NCBI RefSeq assembly: GCF_001571245.1
Contig: NZ_BCTK01000013.1
Coordinates: 248,001-312,000 of the forward strand
Source of the DNA: Achromobacter piechaudii NBRC 102461
GTDB lineage: Bacteria; Pseudomonadota; Gammaproteobacteria; Burkholderiales; Burkholderiaceae_B
Reading direction: 5' to 3'
DNA length: 64,000 nucleotides
The notes under the pieces are model-generated. The model was not told the origin of the DNA. It searched no databases and worked only from the letters and a program-made list of their open reading frames with translations. The position numbers and the translations under genes are program-made. Positions 52,137 to 60,789 of the stretch are shown piece by piece (within the stretch, counting starts at the first letter, position 1; each line of letters starts with the position of its first letter).

Positions 52137-52772
52137 TCAATCACTCGGATGCAGATCGCCGGGCGTGTCGACGTCGGCAAGCACGCCGGGGTCGTCCACT
52201 TCAACGTCATGCACCGGATGGCGCGCCAGCAATGCGCGCGCGCCCACATCGCCCGACAGGGCGGCAAGCTCAGGCCATCGTTCACGCGCGAACGCCACGG
52301 GATGGCCGCGCTTGCCTTGCCACCGGGGCGCCACGATGCCGTGCGCCGGCGTCAGCGCGGCCACTTGTGCGCAGGTGGCTGCGCGCAACCAGGGCATGTC
52401 GGCCAGCGCGACCAGGCAGGAGGATTCGGCGGCGTCGCTGTGCTCGATCAGATGGCGCGCGGCGGTAGCCAGGCTATCGCCCATGCCGTCCGCATTGGCA
52501 GCCACCGTCACCACTTCACATCCCGCCGCGATCAGCAGCGCGCGCAGCGCATCCTGATCGCGGCGCAGCACCGCAATGGTGCGCGCAGTGGCCTGGCGCA
52601 GCGCGCGGGCAGAGGCGAGGCCCACGGGCGTGCCGTCGTCCAGCATTTCCATCAACTTGTCATGGCCGGGCGCGACGGCGGCATAGCGCCGTCCGTAGCC
52701 CGCGCCCAGCAGGATGCCCACGCAATGGGGGTAGGGGGGCGTGGGGGCGGGGGCGGGCGTGGATGAGGGCAT
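52137..52772 (-). CDS. MobA/MocA-like nucleotidyltransferase
   Basis: A 211-residue NTP-transferase-fold protein with nucleotide motif GILLGAGYGRRY, a Lys in GHDKLMEML, the metal-binding LVALADMPW block and RGHPVAF. It resembles MocA, which makes molybdopterin cytosine dinucleotide, the cofactor used by PaoABC-type enzymes. It is divergent from xdhC and the paoABC genes, consistent with a cofactor-maturation role. Confidence 0.85.
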   Translation of the reverse strand: MPSSTPAPAPTPPYPHCVGILLGAGYGRRYAAVAPGHDKLMEMLDDGTPVGLASARALRQATARTIAVLRRDQDALRALLIAAGCEVVTVAANADGMGDSLATAARHLIEHSDAAESSCLVALADMPWLRAATCAQVAALTPAHGIVAPRWQGKRGHPVAFARERWPELAALSGDVGARALLARHPVHDVEVDDPGVLADVDTPGDLHPSD

Positions 52773-52958
52773 GTGAGGGTTTGGGAACGGAATTTGCTGC
52801 GCGGATGCGTTTGGTGGTCGGCGCCGGGCAGCTTGCAGATAGCCCGCTACGCCTTCCGCCTCGATTAGTGAATTTCACTTAACGGTGTATGCGGATTTTG
52901 CCTCTTTTCTTGGCGCGCGGCCCACTGTTAGAGTGATTTCGATGTTCCCAAAGGCGTC

Positions 52959-53993
52959 ATGATGGAAAGTCTGGATCTGCAAGTCTTGCAAGCCATCCGC
53001 GAGTGGCGGGGACAGGGCCACGCGCTGGTCCTGGCGACCGTGGCCGCGACTTGGGGCGCGTCGCCACGACCGCGCGGGTCCTGGCTGGCGGTGCGCGACG
53101 ATGGGCGCATCGCGGGGTCGGTGTCGGGCGGCTGTATCGAAGACGACCTCATCGACAAGATGCGTCGTGGCGAGCTTTGGCGCTCGCAGCCTTACGCGCT
53201 GACCTACGGCGCGACGCGCGATGAAGCACTGAATTTCGGCCTGCCTTGCGGCGGCATCCTGGAACTGCTGATCGAACCCAATGCCGATGCCGCGCAATTG
53301 CAGGATCTTGCCGAACGCTTGCAGCGCGGCGAGCTGGTCAACAGAAGCGTAAACCTTGCCGACGGCGCGGCCCGGCTGACCGCCGCAGTGCCGGGCGATT
53401 GCTTTCAGTGGGACGGCAAGACGCTGACTACCTTGCACGGACCGCAATGGCGCCTGCTGCTGGTGGGCGCGGGCGACATCGCCCGCTATGTGGCGCCCAT
53501 GGCCGTGGCGCTGGGTTTCGACGTCACGGTGTGCGACCCCCGCGACGAGTACGCCGCGTCGTGGAACGTACCCGGCACACGGCTGGTGACGTCGATGCCC
53601 GATGACGCGGTGACGGCGCTTGTGCCAGACGTGCACACCGCAATCATCATGCTGGCACATGATCCGAAGCTGGACGACATGGCCTTGCTGGAAGCGTTGC
53701 CGTCGCCTGCGTTCTTCGTAGGGGCGTTGGGATCGCGCCGCACCAATGCACAGCGCCGCAAGCGGCTGGTGGAGCACTTCGGATTCACAGAAGCGATGGT
53801 CGCGCGCCTGCATGGCCCCGTCGGCCTGCCCATCGGCAGCCGCACGCCGCCCGAGATCGCCGTGTCGATCCTGGCCCAGCTGACGCAGCAACGCATTGCA
53901 CACACCACGCAGGCCGGCGCGCATCCCAAAGAATGGGAATGCGGATTGCTGGCGATCGACCCGGAACACGGCGCGCTCCGCGTGGCCGACTGA
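52959..53993 (+). CDS. xdhC: XdhC/CoxI-family molybdenum cofactor chaperone
   Basis: A 344-residue protein: N-terminal XdhC domain (~10-80, LVLATVAATWGASPRPRG; GGCIEDDL with the conserved Cys) and a C-terminal Rossmann domain (~160-310, LLLVGAGDIARYVAPMA; FVGALGSRRTNAQRRKRL). It sulfurates and inserts molybdenum cofactor into partner hydroxylases. It comes first in the paoABC-like operon, 17 bp before the iron-sulfur subunit gene, where E. coli has PaoD after paoC. Confidence 0.93.
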   Translation: MMESLDLQVLQAIREWRGQGHALVLATVAATWGASPRPRGSWLAVRDDGRIAGSVSGGCIEDDLIDKMRRGELWRSQPYALTYGATRDEALNFGLPCGGILELLIEPNADAAQLQDLAERLQRGELVNRSVNLADGAARLTAAVPGDCFQWDGKTLTTLHGPQWRLLLVGAGDIARYVAPMAVALGFDVTVCDPRDEYAASWNVPGTRLVTSMPDDAVTALVPDVHTAIIMLAHDPKLDDMALLEALPSPAFFVGALGSRRTNAQRRKRLVEHFGFTEAMVARLHGPVGLPIGSRTPPEIAVSILAQLTQQRIAHTTQAGAHPKEWECGLLAIDPEHGALRVAD

Positions 53994-54010
53994 ACAACAG
54001 AGGAGCAGCC

Positions 54011-54652
54011 TTGGAAAACTCACACGCAATCAAGATCACCCGGCGCAATCTGCTCAAGGCGGGCGCAGTGTCGGCGACGGCGATCGCCGCGCCCTCGATG
54101 TCCGTGGGGCAGCAGGTCTCGCAGGCCGGCATGCAGCCGATGACCGCTACTGTGACGCTGCGCGTCAACGGCGCGGCGCGCGAGGTGGCGCTGGACATGC
54201 GCACCACCTTGCTGGATGCGCTGCGCGAACACCTGCATCTGACCGGCACCAAGAAGGGTTGCGATCATGGCCAATGCGGCGCCTGTACGGTGATGCTGGA
54301 TGGCCGCCGCGTCAATTCCTGTCTGACGCTGGCCGTCATGCATGATGGCGCAGAAATCACCACCATCGAGGGGCTCGGTACGCCGACGGCGCTGCACCCG
54401 CTGCAAGCCGCGTTCGTCAAGCACGACGGCTATCAGTGCGGCTACTGCACGCCGGGCCAGATCTGTTCGGCGGCAGGCATGCTTGAAGAGCTGTCGCAAG
54501 GCGTGCCCAGCCATGTCAGCGCCAGCCTGACCGAACGGCCGCTGCTCAGTGCGGACGAAATCCGCGAACGCATGAGCGGCAACATCTGCCGCTGCGGCGC
54601 GTATTCAAACATCATCGAGGCCATCACCGAGGTGGCGGGGAGCAAAGCATGA
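54011..54652 (+). CDS. paoA: Tat-exported 2Fe-2S subunit of periplasmic aldehyde oxidoreductase
   Basis: A TTG start behind GAGGAGC gives 213 residues. The twin-arginine motif TRRNLLKAG lies near residue 10, so the folded complex would be moved to the periplasm. Two [2Fe-2S] sites follow: plant-type [12 protein letters not shown]...C and the alpha-helical CGYCTPGQ...CRCG. This is the PaoA/YagT pattern; it carries the export signal for the three-subunit enzyme. Overlaps paoB by 4 bp. Confidence 0.92.
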   Translation: MENSHAIKITRRNLLKAGAVSATAIAAPSMSVGQQVSQAGMQPMTATVTLRVNGAAREVALDMRTTLLDALREHLHLTGTKKGCDHGQCGACTVMLDGRRVNSCLTLAVMHDGAEITTIEGLGTPTALHPLQAAFVKHDGYQCGYCTPGQICSAAGMLEELSQGVPSHVSASLTERPLLSADEIRERMSGNICRCGAYSNIIEAITEVAGSKA

Positions 54653-55599
54653 GGCCGTTTACTTTTGAGCGCGCGCGCACCCCGGCAGAAGCAGCGGCCA
54701 GCGCCGCCCAGGTGCGCGGCACGCGCTTCATCGCTGGCGGCACCAATCTGCTTGACCTGATGAAGCTGGAAGTCGAAACGCCCACGCACCTGGTCGACGT
54801 GAACGGCCTGGGGCTGGACCAGATCTCGGAGACCGCCGATGGCGGCCTGCGTATCGGCAGCCTGGTGCGCAACACCGACCTTGCCGCCGACGAACGCGTG
54901 CGGCGCGATTACGCCGTGCTGTCGCGCGCCATCCTGGCGGGCGCATCCGGGCAGATCCGAAATCGCGCGACGACGGCCGGTAATCTGTTGCAGCGCACGC
55001 GCTGCCCGTATTTCTATGACACCAACATGCCATGCAACAAGCGCGCGCCGGGCACGGGTTGTTCGGCCATCGGCGGCGTGACACGGCAGCTGGCCGTGAT
55101 CGGCACGAGCGACGCCTGTATCGCCACGCATCCCAGCGACATGGCGGTGGCCATGCGCCTGCTGGATGCCCAGGTTGAAACGGTGAAGCCCGGAGGAGGC
55201 ACGCGCGTGATTCCTATCGCGGACTTCTACCGCCTGCCCGGCGACACGCCGCACATCGACACCGCACTGGAGACCGGCGAGCTCATCACGGCAGTCGCCT
55301 TGCCGCGCCCGCTGGGCGGGGTGCACGTGTACCGCAAGGTGCGCGACCGCGCCTCGTTTGCGTTCGCGCTGGTGTCCGTCGCGGCGGTAGTGCAGTCCGA
55401 TGGGAGCGGCCGGGTGGCGCTGGGCGGCGTGGCGCCGCAGCCGTGGAGGATGGACGCGGCCGACGCGGCGATGCCGCAGGGCGCGCGCGCCGTGGCGGAT
55501 CGCCTGCTGGCCGATGCCCGCCCCACCGCCGATAACGCGTTCAAGCTGACGCTGGCGGCAAGAACCCTGAGTGCAGTGCTGGCGCAAGCGAGGGCCTGA
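54649..55599 (+). CDS. paoB: FAD subunit with extra Fe-S insertion (PaoB type)
   Basis: A 316-residue CO-dehydrogenase-flavoprotein-type subunit: FAD motif [13 protein letters not shown] (~25-37) and [15 protein letters not shown] (~100-114). An insertion follows with Cys in RTRCPYF, MPCNKR, GTGCSA and DACIATHP, the arrangement by which E. coli PaoB holds an additional [4Fe-4S] cluster. This distinguishes it from cytosolic xanthine dehydrogenases. Confidence 0.92.
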   Translation: MRPFTFERARTPAEAAASAAQVRGTRFIAGGTNLLDLMKLEVETPTHLVDVNGLGLDQISETADGGLRIGSLVRNTDLAADERVRRDYAVLSRAILAGASGQIRNRATTAGNLLQRTRCPYFYDTNMPCNKRAPGTGCSAIGGVTRQLAVIGTSDACIATHPSDMAVAMRLLDAQVETVKPGGGTRVIPIADFYRLPGDTPHIDTALETGELITAVALPRPLGGVHVYRKVRDRASFAFALVSVAAVVQSDGSGRVALGGVAPQPWRMDAADAAMPQGARAVADRLLADARPTADNAFKLTLAARTLSAVLAQARA

Positions 55600-55603
55600 C
55601 GCG

Positions 55604-57808
55604 ATGAAATTCGATACTCCCGCTACTCAAAATCCCATCGACCAGTTGAAGGTCGTGGGCCACGGCGTCGACCGCATCGACGGCCCCTTGAAAACCACGG
55701 GCACCGCCCCTTATGCCTACGAGCGCCACGACGTGGCGCCGCAGGCGGCCGTGGGCTATGTGCTGGGCGCGGCCATCGGCAAGGGCCGCATCGGCTCGAT
55801 GGACATCGAAGCCGCCCGGCGCGCACCCGGCGTGCTGGCGGTGGTGACGGCGCAAAACGCCGGCAAGCTGGGCAAGGGCAAGATGAACACCGCCAAGCTG
55901 CTGGGCGGCCCCGACATCGAGCACTATCACCAGGCCATCGCGCTGGTGGTGGCCGAGAATCTGGAGCAGGCGCGCGCCGCGAGCCGGTTGATCCGCGTGC
56001 AGTATGAACGCGCTCAGGGCAAGTTCGATCTGGCGGCGCAGAAATCCGCCACGGACAAGGCCGGCAAAAATGAGCCGAAAGAGGATCGGGTGGGCGACTT
56101 CGAAAGCGCCTACGCGCAGGCGGCGATCAAGATCGACCACACCTACACCACGCCCGACCAGTCGCACGCGATGATGGAGCCGCACGCGTCAACGGCGATG
56201 TGGGAAGGGGATGCGCTGACGGTGTGGACTTCCAATCAGATGGTGGCTTGGGGCCGGGGCGACGTCGCGCGTACGCTGGGCGTGCCGCGCGAAAAGGTCC
56301 GGCTGATATCGCCCTACGTGGGCGGCGGCTTCGGCGCCAAGCTGTTCGTGCGGGCCGACGCGGTGCTGGCGGCCTTGGGCGCCCGCGCGGCGGGCCGGCC
56401 GGTGAAGGTGGCGCTGCAACGTCCCTTGATCGCCAACAATACGACGCACCGCCCCGCCACGATCCAGCGCGTGCGCATCGGCACCACGCAAGACGGCAAG
56501 ATCACGGCAATCGGCCATGAAAGCTGGTCGGGCGATCTGCCCGGCGGCCAGCCGGAAGAAGCCGTGCAGCAAACGCGCCTGCTGTACGCCGGCGCCAACC
56601 GGCTGACGGCGCTGAACCTGATGGAACTGAACCTGCCCGAAGGCAACGCCATGCGCGCGCCTGGCGAAGCGCCGGGATTGATGGCGCTGGAAATCGCGGT
56701 GGATGAAATGGCGGAAGCGGCGGGGCTGGACCCGGTGGAATTCCGCGTGCGCAACGACACGCAGGTGGACCCGTCCAAGCCCGACCGCCCGTTCTCGCAA
56801 CGCCGCCTGATCGAATGCCTGCGCCTGGGCGCGGATCATTTCGGATGGGCTGATCGCAGTCCGCGTCCCGGCTCGCGGCGCGAAGGGCGCTGGCTGGTGG
56901 GTCTGGGCGTGGCGGCGGCGTTTCGCAACAATCTGGTGACCGATTCCGCCGCGCGCGTGCGCCTGGACGCGGCCGGCCAGGTCATCGTTGAAACCGACAT
57001 GACCGACATCGGCACGGGCAGCTACACGATCATTGCGCAGACTGCCGCCGAGATGCTGGGCGTGCCGCTGGCCAAGGTCATCGTGCGGCTGGGCGATTCG
57101 ACGTTTCCGGTGTCGGCCGGCTCGGGCGGGCAGTGGGGCGCCAATAGTTCCACGGCGGGCGTCTACGCCGCCTGTGACAAGCTGCGTGCCGCGATCCTGC
57201 AACGGCTGGGCTTTGCCAGCGACGGCGCGGTGTTCGCCGACGGCATGGTCACGGACGCCAACGGCCGCCAGGCCACGCTGCGCGACGCGGCGGCAGGCGG
57301 CGATCTGGTCGCAGAAGACAAGCTGGAGTTCGGCGACCTGGACAAGAAGTTCCAGCAATCCACGTTTGGCGCGCACTTTGTCGAAGTCGCGGTGGACGCG
57401 GCCACGGGCGAGACCCGCATCCGCCGCATGCTGGCGGTGTGCGCGGCCGGCCGCATCCTGAACCCGAAGACGGCGCGCAGCCAGGTGATCGGCGCGATGA
57501 CAATGGGCGTGGGCGCGGCCTTGATGGAAGAGTTGGCCGTGGATGACCGGGTCGGCTATTTCGTCAATCACGATCTGGCCAGCTACGAGGTGCCGGTGCA
57601 CGCCGACATCCCCAGCCAGGAAGTCATTTTCCTGGATGAAACCGATCCGGTTTCTTCGCCGATGAAGGCCAAGGGCGTTGGCGAACTGGGCCTGTGCGGC
57701 GTGGGCGCCGCCATTGCCAACGCGATCTACAACGCGACGGGCGTGCGCGTGCGCGACTACCCCGTCACGCTGGACAAGCTGTTGGCGGGGCTGCCCGAGC
57801 TGGCCTGA
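55604..57808 (+). CDS. paoC: Molybdenum-binding catalytic subunit of periplasmic aldehyde oxidoreductase
   Basis: A 734-residue xanthine-oxidase-family large subunit with no signal of its own, so it must travel with the Tat-tagged subunit. Seen: the aldehyde-oxidase a/b-hammerhead (~25-135), molybdopterin-binding blocks (GGGFGAKLF; GTGSYTIIAQTAAEML; GGQWGANSS) and the C-terminal KGVGELGL, whose Glu is the catalytic base. It probably oxidises aromatic or other aldehydes in the periplasm. The ATG at 55604 is 4 bp after paoB. Confidence 0.94.
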   Translation: MKFDTPATQNPIDQLKVVGHGVDRIDGPLKTTGTAPYAYERHDVAPQAAVGYVLGAAIGKGRIGSMDIEAARRAPGVLAVVTAQNAGKLGKGKMNTAKLLGGPDIEHYHQAIALVVAENLEQARAASRLIRVQYERAQGKFDLAAQKSATDKAGKNEPKEDRVGDFESAYAQAAIKIDHTYTTPDQSHAMMEPHASTAMWEGDALTVWTSNQMVAWGRGDVARTLGVPREKVRLISPYVGGGFGAKLFVRADAVLAALGARAAGRPVKVALQRPLIANNTTHRPATIQRVRIGTTQDGKITAIGHESWSGDLPGGQPEEAVQQTRLLYAGANRLTALNLMELNLPEGNAMRAPGEAPGLMALEIAVDEMAEAAGLDPVEFRVRNDTQVDPSKPDRPFSQRRLIECLRLGADHFGWADRSPRPGSRREGRWLVGLGVAAAFRNNLVTDSAARVRLDAAGQVIVETDMTDIGTGSYTIIAQTAAEMLGVPLAKVIVRLGDSTFPVSAGSGGQWGANSSTAGVYAACDKLRAAILQRLGFASDGAVFADGMVTDANGRQATLRDAAAGGDLVAEDKLEFGDLDKKFQQSTFGAHFVEVAVDAATGETRIRRMLAVCAAGRILNPKTARSQVIGAMTMGVGAALMEELAVDDRVGYFVNHDLASYEVPVHADIPSQEVIFLDETDPVSSPMKAKGVGELGLCGVGAAIANAIYNATGVRVRDYPVTLDKLLAGLPELA

Positions 57809-57828
57809 AACAAGCCCGGCCCGCGCGC

Positions 57829-58851
57829 TTACGCGGTTCCCGCCAGCGACAGGATTTCGTCGTGCAGCGCGCGGCCTACCCAGAGGCCTTCCTCTTCGCT
57901 CTTGGCGCGCGCCTTGAAGCGCCGTTCCGAGGGCAGCCGCGCGCCTTGGCCGTTGATGGCGTCCAGCATGGCTTCGGCGGCCTGCGCGTTGGCGGGGGCC
58001 ATGCCTCGGCCCAGGATGTCGGGGTCCAGCGCAATCAGCAGCTCGCCATGCAATGGCGCGCCGCCCTTGCCGGCGTCGAATGCCTGCGACTGCATGCTGG
58101 TCCAGTCGCCGATCAGCGGACCGGCCAGCAGCTCGATCATCGTGGATAGCGCCGACCCCTTGTAGGAACCGAAGGTCAGCATGGCGCCGGCCATGCCTGC
58201 GGCGGCGTCGGTGGTGGGGCGTCCTTCCGCGTCGATCGCCCAACCTTGCGGAATGGGCCGGCCCGTGCGGCGGTGCAATTCGATCTCGCCGCGCGCGACC
58301 ATGCTGGTGGCGAAGTCGAACACATAGGGGTAGGGGCCGGGACGCGGCCAGGCAAACGCCAGCGGGTTGGTGCCGAACACGGGACGCGTGCCGCCCGCGG
58401 GCGCGACCCAGCTATGGCTGGGCGTCATCGCGACCGCCGCCAGACCGTGTTGCGCGATGGCTTCCACCTCGGGCCACAACGCCGAAAAGTGAAAGCAGTT
58501 ATTGATGGCCAGCACCGCCACGCCGTTGCGCCGGGTCTTTTCCACCAGATGCGGCAAGCCTTCTTGAAATGCCAGCAAGGAATACGCGCGCTGCGCATCC
58601 ACCTGCACGACAGCGGCGGTGGGATGCGTGATGACGGGCAGCGCGCTGGGGCTCACCAGGCCCGACTGCAAGGTACGCACGCAGCCGATCAGGCGGTACA
58701 TGCCATGCGATTGGCAATCGTCGCGCTGCGCGGCGGTGATGGTGCGCGCGATTGCCGAGGCGTGTTCGGGGGAAAAGCCATTGCGGCTCAGGACGTCAAG
58801 CGACAACGCATAGACCTGCTCGATCGAAAGATGGATCTTGTCGGTGTTCAC
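57829..58851 (-). CDS. Ldh_2-family reductase, DpkA-like (piperideine/pyrroline-2-carboxylate reductase)
   Basis: A GTG start behind GGAGGTAAT gives 340 residues; the longer frame upstream has no ribosome site. It belongs to the malate/L-lactate dehydrogenase (Ldh_2) family of NAD(P)H enzymes, with AAQRDDCQSHGMYRL, FHFSALWPEVEAIAQHGL, FGTNPLAFAWPR and FGSYKGSALSTMIELLAG. To my memory these blocks are closer to Pseudomonas DpkA than to malate or ureidoglycolate dehydrogenases. DpkA makes L-pipecolate, the substrate of the AmaA-like enzyme at 28224. Single gene convergent with paoC. Confidence 0.75.
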   Translation of the reverse strand: MNTDKIHLSIEQVYALSLDVLSRNGFSPEHASAIARTITAAQRDDCQSHGMYRLIGCVRTLQSGLVSPSALPVITHPTAAVVQVDAQRAYSLLAFQEGLPHLVEKTRRNGVAVLAINNCFHFSALWPEVEAIAQHGLAAVAMTPSHSWVAPAGGTRPVFGTNPLAFAWPRPGPYPYVFDFATSMVARGEIELHRRTGRPIPQGWAIDAEGRPTTDAAAGMAGAMLTFGSYKGSALSTMIELLAGPLIGDWTSMQSQAFDAGKGGAPLHGELLIALDPDILGRGMAPANAQAAEAMLDAINGQGARLPSERRFKARAKSEEEGLWVGRALHDEILSLAGTA

Positions 58852-59425
58852 ATTACCTCCGGTACTGCATTGCATGGCCCGGGCCGGCATCGCCGGCGGG
58901 GTCGAAACAAAGCGAGTCGCAGCGGACTGCGCCGGGCCAGTGTAGCGGGGTGTGCGCCGGAGTGTGTCGGCTCGCATCGGAAGCGCCCGCAAGCGCAGTC
59001 GACTTGCCAGAAAGCGACTCACTTTTGTCGCTGGCGAACACGGCCCGGGAAGTCTTAACGCGCCGCATCAATCGTCGTACAAAAACCCTTGTACAAGCAG
59101 TCGGATTGCGTTTTGCAACGCAGCAATACAGTTCTTCGCCATACCCCTGATATCTCGCGTTTTTTCTGATTTATCAGAGCGCCAATTAAGCATCCTCCTA
59201 GTTAATTTGCCGCCTCTAAATCGTATCGTTCAGGGGCTCGCTGCAACCCATCCCCGCGGCATGCCATGCCGGGGTTGGCGAGCACCCTAAGCGGGTCCGG
59301 CCGTGTCTGGCCGGGCAGGCATCAACGCATGGACGGCCAGGCAGCCGCGCGCGGCAATGACCCCAATCATCCGTCGAGGCGCCCAGATGCAGGCCGCCCT
59401 TCCAATCTCCTCAAGAGGAACTCGC
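58852..59425. other. 574-bp divergent intergenic region upstream of the fimbrial operon
   Basis: No supported gene. The stretch from about 59070 to 59230 is AT-richer and should hold the fimbrial promoter. A hairpin TGCGTT/AACGCA occurs near 59108-59123, and a perfect inverted repeat TCTGAT-TT-ATCAGA lies at 59165-59178 directly after a T-run. I see no long homopolymer of the kind that drives phase variation in Bordetella fim promoters. Confidence 0.6.
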
Positions 59426-60010
59426 ATGAAGCGCAGTATCGTGACATCCCTTGCCGCCGCAGGCTTGCTTGCGGCCACGTTTGCCCCTGGCGCAAGCTTT
59501 GCCGCAGGCGGCACCGTCAACTTCTTCGGCTCGATCAATGACGTGACGTGCGACGTCGAAGGCAGCGTGGGCGGCGCCAACGGCGTAGTCGACGTCCCTT
59601 CGTTCGGTACGGTCAAGCCCGAGGACATCGTCCAGGGTTCAGCGCCCGAACGAGACTTCCAGATCAGGGTGCACGGCTCGGCCGAGTGCGCTGACGAAAC
59701 CAAGGTGCACTTGCAGTTTCATGCCAACCACCCGAACGTCGACAAGGTCACGGGCAATCTGAAACTGGTCGGTGCTAACCCTGCGGCGGGCGTGCAGATC
59801 CAGATCCGCAACAACCGCTCCGAGGCTCCCGTCAACACCTCGCCCATCCGCCTGGGCATCGTCGACCCCAACCCGCAAGTGGCCGAGGTCAAGAACAGCC
59901 AGGCCGTCCTGTACTACTCGGCCAAATACGTGCCCGCCGACCCGTCGGCCACGTCGGTCGGTTATGGCGACGGCGATTCGTTCGTGACCTACACGCTGCG
60001 CTACAACTGA
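59426..60010 (+). CDS. Type 1-like major fimbrial subunit
   Basis: The start MKRSIVTSLAAAGLL behind AAGAGGAA gives 194 residues. The signal peptide ends SFA. The mature protein has a pilin fold: FFGSINDVTCDVEG near the N-terminus and SAECADETKV give the disulfide, and the C-terminal beta-zipper region ends FVTYTLRYN with the penultimate-aromatic pattern. It is the first gene of the chaperone-usher operon, 14 bp before the chaperone. Confidence 0.9.
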   Translation: MKRSIVTSLAAAGLLAATFAPGASFAAGGTVNFFGSINDVTCDVEGSVGGANGVVDVPSFGTVKPEDIVQGSAPERDFQIRVHGSAECADETKVHLQFHANHPNVDKVTGNLKLVGANPAAGVQIQIRNNRSEAPVNTSPIRLGIVDPNPQVAEVKNSQAVLYYSAKYVPADPSATSVGYGDGDSFVTYTLRYN

Positions 60011-60024
60011 GCCTGACGATAGCC

Positions 60025-60786
60025 ATGAAGACGATCATCGGGGCGTCTGCCCGTTCCGCGCTCGCGCACGTGCTGTCGCTCGCTTTGGTCCTGTGCGCCT
60101 GGGCGATTCCCGCCCAGGCCGCACTGGTACTGCAAGGCACGCGCCTGGTCATCAAGTCCGACGTTCGCGATGCAATCATGCTGGTGCGCAACAACGGCGG
60201 CTCGCCGGTGCTGGCCCAAAGCTGGATCGACGATGGCAGGGAAAATCTCCTGCCCGCCGAGCTGCGCGTGCCGTTTGTTCTGACGCCGCCCATCATGCGG
60301 ATCGAACCGAACAGCGCGGCCAACATACGCATCACGTATACCCAGGAACCGCTGCCGACCGATCGCGAAAGTGTTTTTTACCTGAACGTCGTGGAGACGC
60401 CGCCGCGTGATCCGGCGGTCGCCAACATCCTGCAGTTTTCGTTCCAGACAAGAATCAAGATCTTCTTCCGGCCAGCCACGCTGCGCGATGAGGCTGCCGT
60501 GGCGCCTGACAAGCTCACCTGGAAGCTGGTGCGCACCGCAGAGGGTAAGCGCGCGCTGGAAGTCTCGAATCCCACGCCTTTCCATGTGTCCTTTGCGCGC
60601 ATCGAGCTGGTCTCGGGCAATCGCAAGATCGATGTCGACAACGGCATGGTCGCGCCCTTCGCCCAGGCCAGATTCCCGTTGCTTGTGGAAGCGTCCGGCG
60701 TGCGCGATGGCGCATTCGCCGTCCGCTACGAAGCCATCAACGATTTCGGCGGTCGGCGCGTCCTCAACAAGCGCCTGCTTGATTGA
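60025..60786 (+). CDS. Periplasmic fimbrial chaperone (PapD-like) 1
   Basis: A 253-residue chaperone with a signal peptide ending AQA. The two Ig-like domains are clear: ALVLQGTRLVIKSD (strand A1 with the conserved Arg), NNGGSPVLAQSWIDD, VPFVLTPPIMRIEP, ESVFYLNVVETPP, and the G1 region FSFQTRIKIFFRPATL with the second conserved basic residue. It caps pilin subunits by donor-strand complementation and delivers them to the usher encoded next. Confidence 0.95.
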   Translation: MKTIIGASARSALAHVLSLALVLCAWAIPAQAALVLQGTRLVIKSDVRDAIMLVRNNGGSPVLAQSWIDDGRENLLPAELRVPFVLTPPIMRIEPNSAANIRITYTQEPLPTDRESVFYLNVVETPPRDPAVANILQFSFQTRIKIFFRPATLRDEAAVAPDKLTWKLVRTAEGKRALEVSNPTPFHVSFARIELVSGNRKIDVDNGMVAPFAQARFPLLVEASGVRDGAFAVRYEAINDFGGRRVLNKRLLD

Positions 60787-60789
60787 GTC

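Noticed and set aside
52004-52766. Plus-strand ORFs (154, 143 and 205 codons) opposite the MocA-like gene
   Set aside because: They mirror the nucleotidyltransferase gene, whose motifs are clear on the minus strand.
55541-58243. Long minus-strand frames antisense to paoC
   Set aside because: They overlap well-supported Mo-enzyme motifs on the plus strand. Only the frame from 57829 to 58851 is a real minus-strand gene.
59070-59230. Possible phase-variable fimbrial promoter
   Set aside because: Only four consecutive C residues and short T-runs are present, too short for the poly-C slippage tract known in Bordetella fim promoters.
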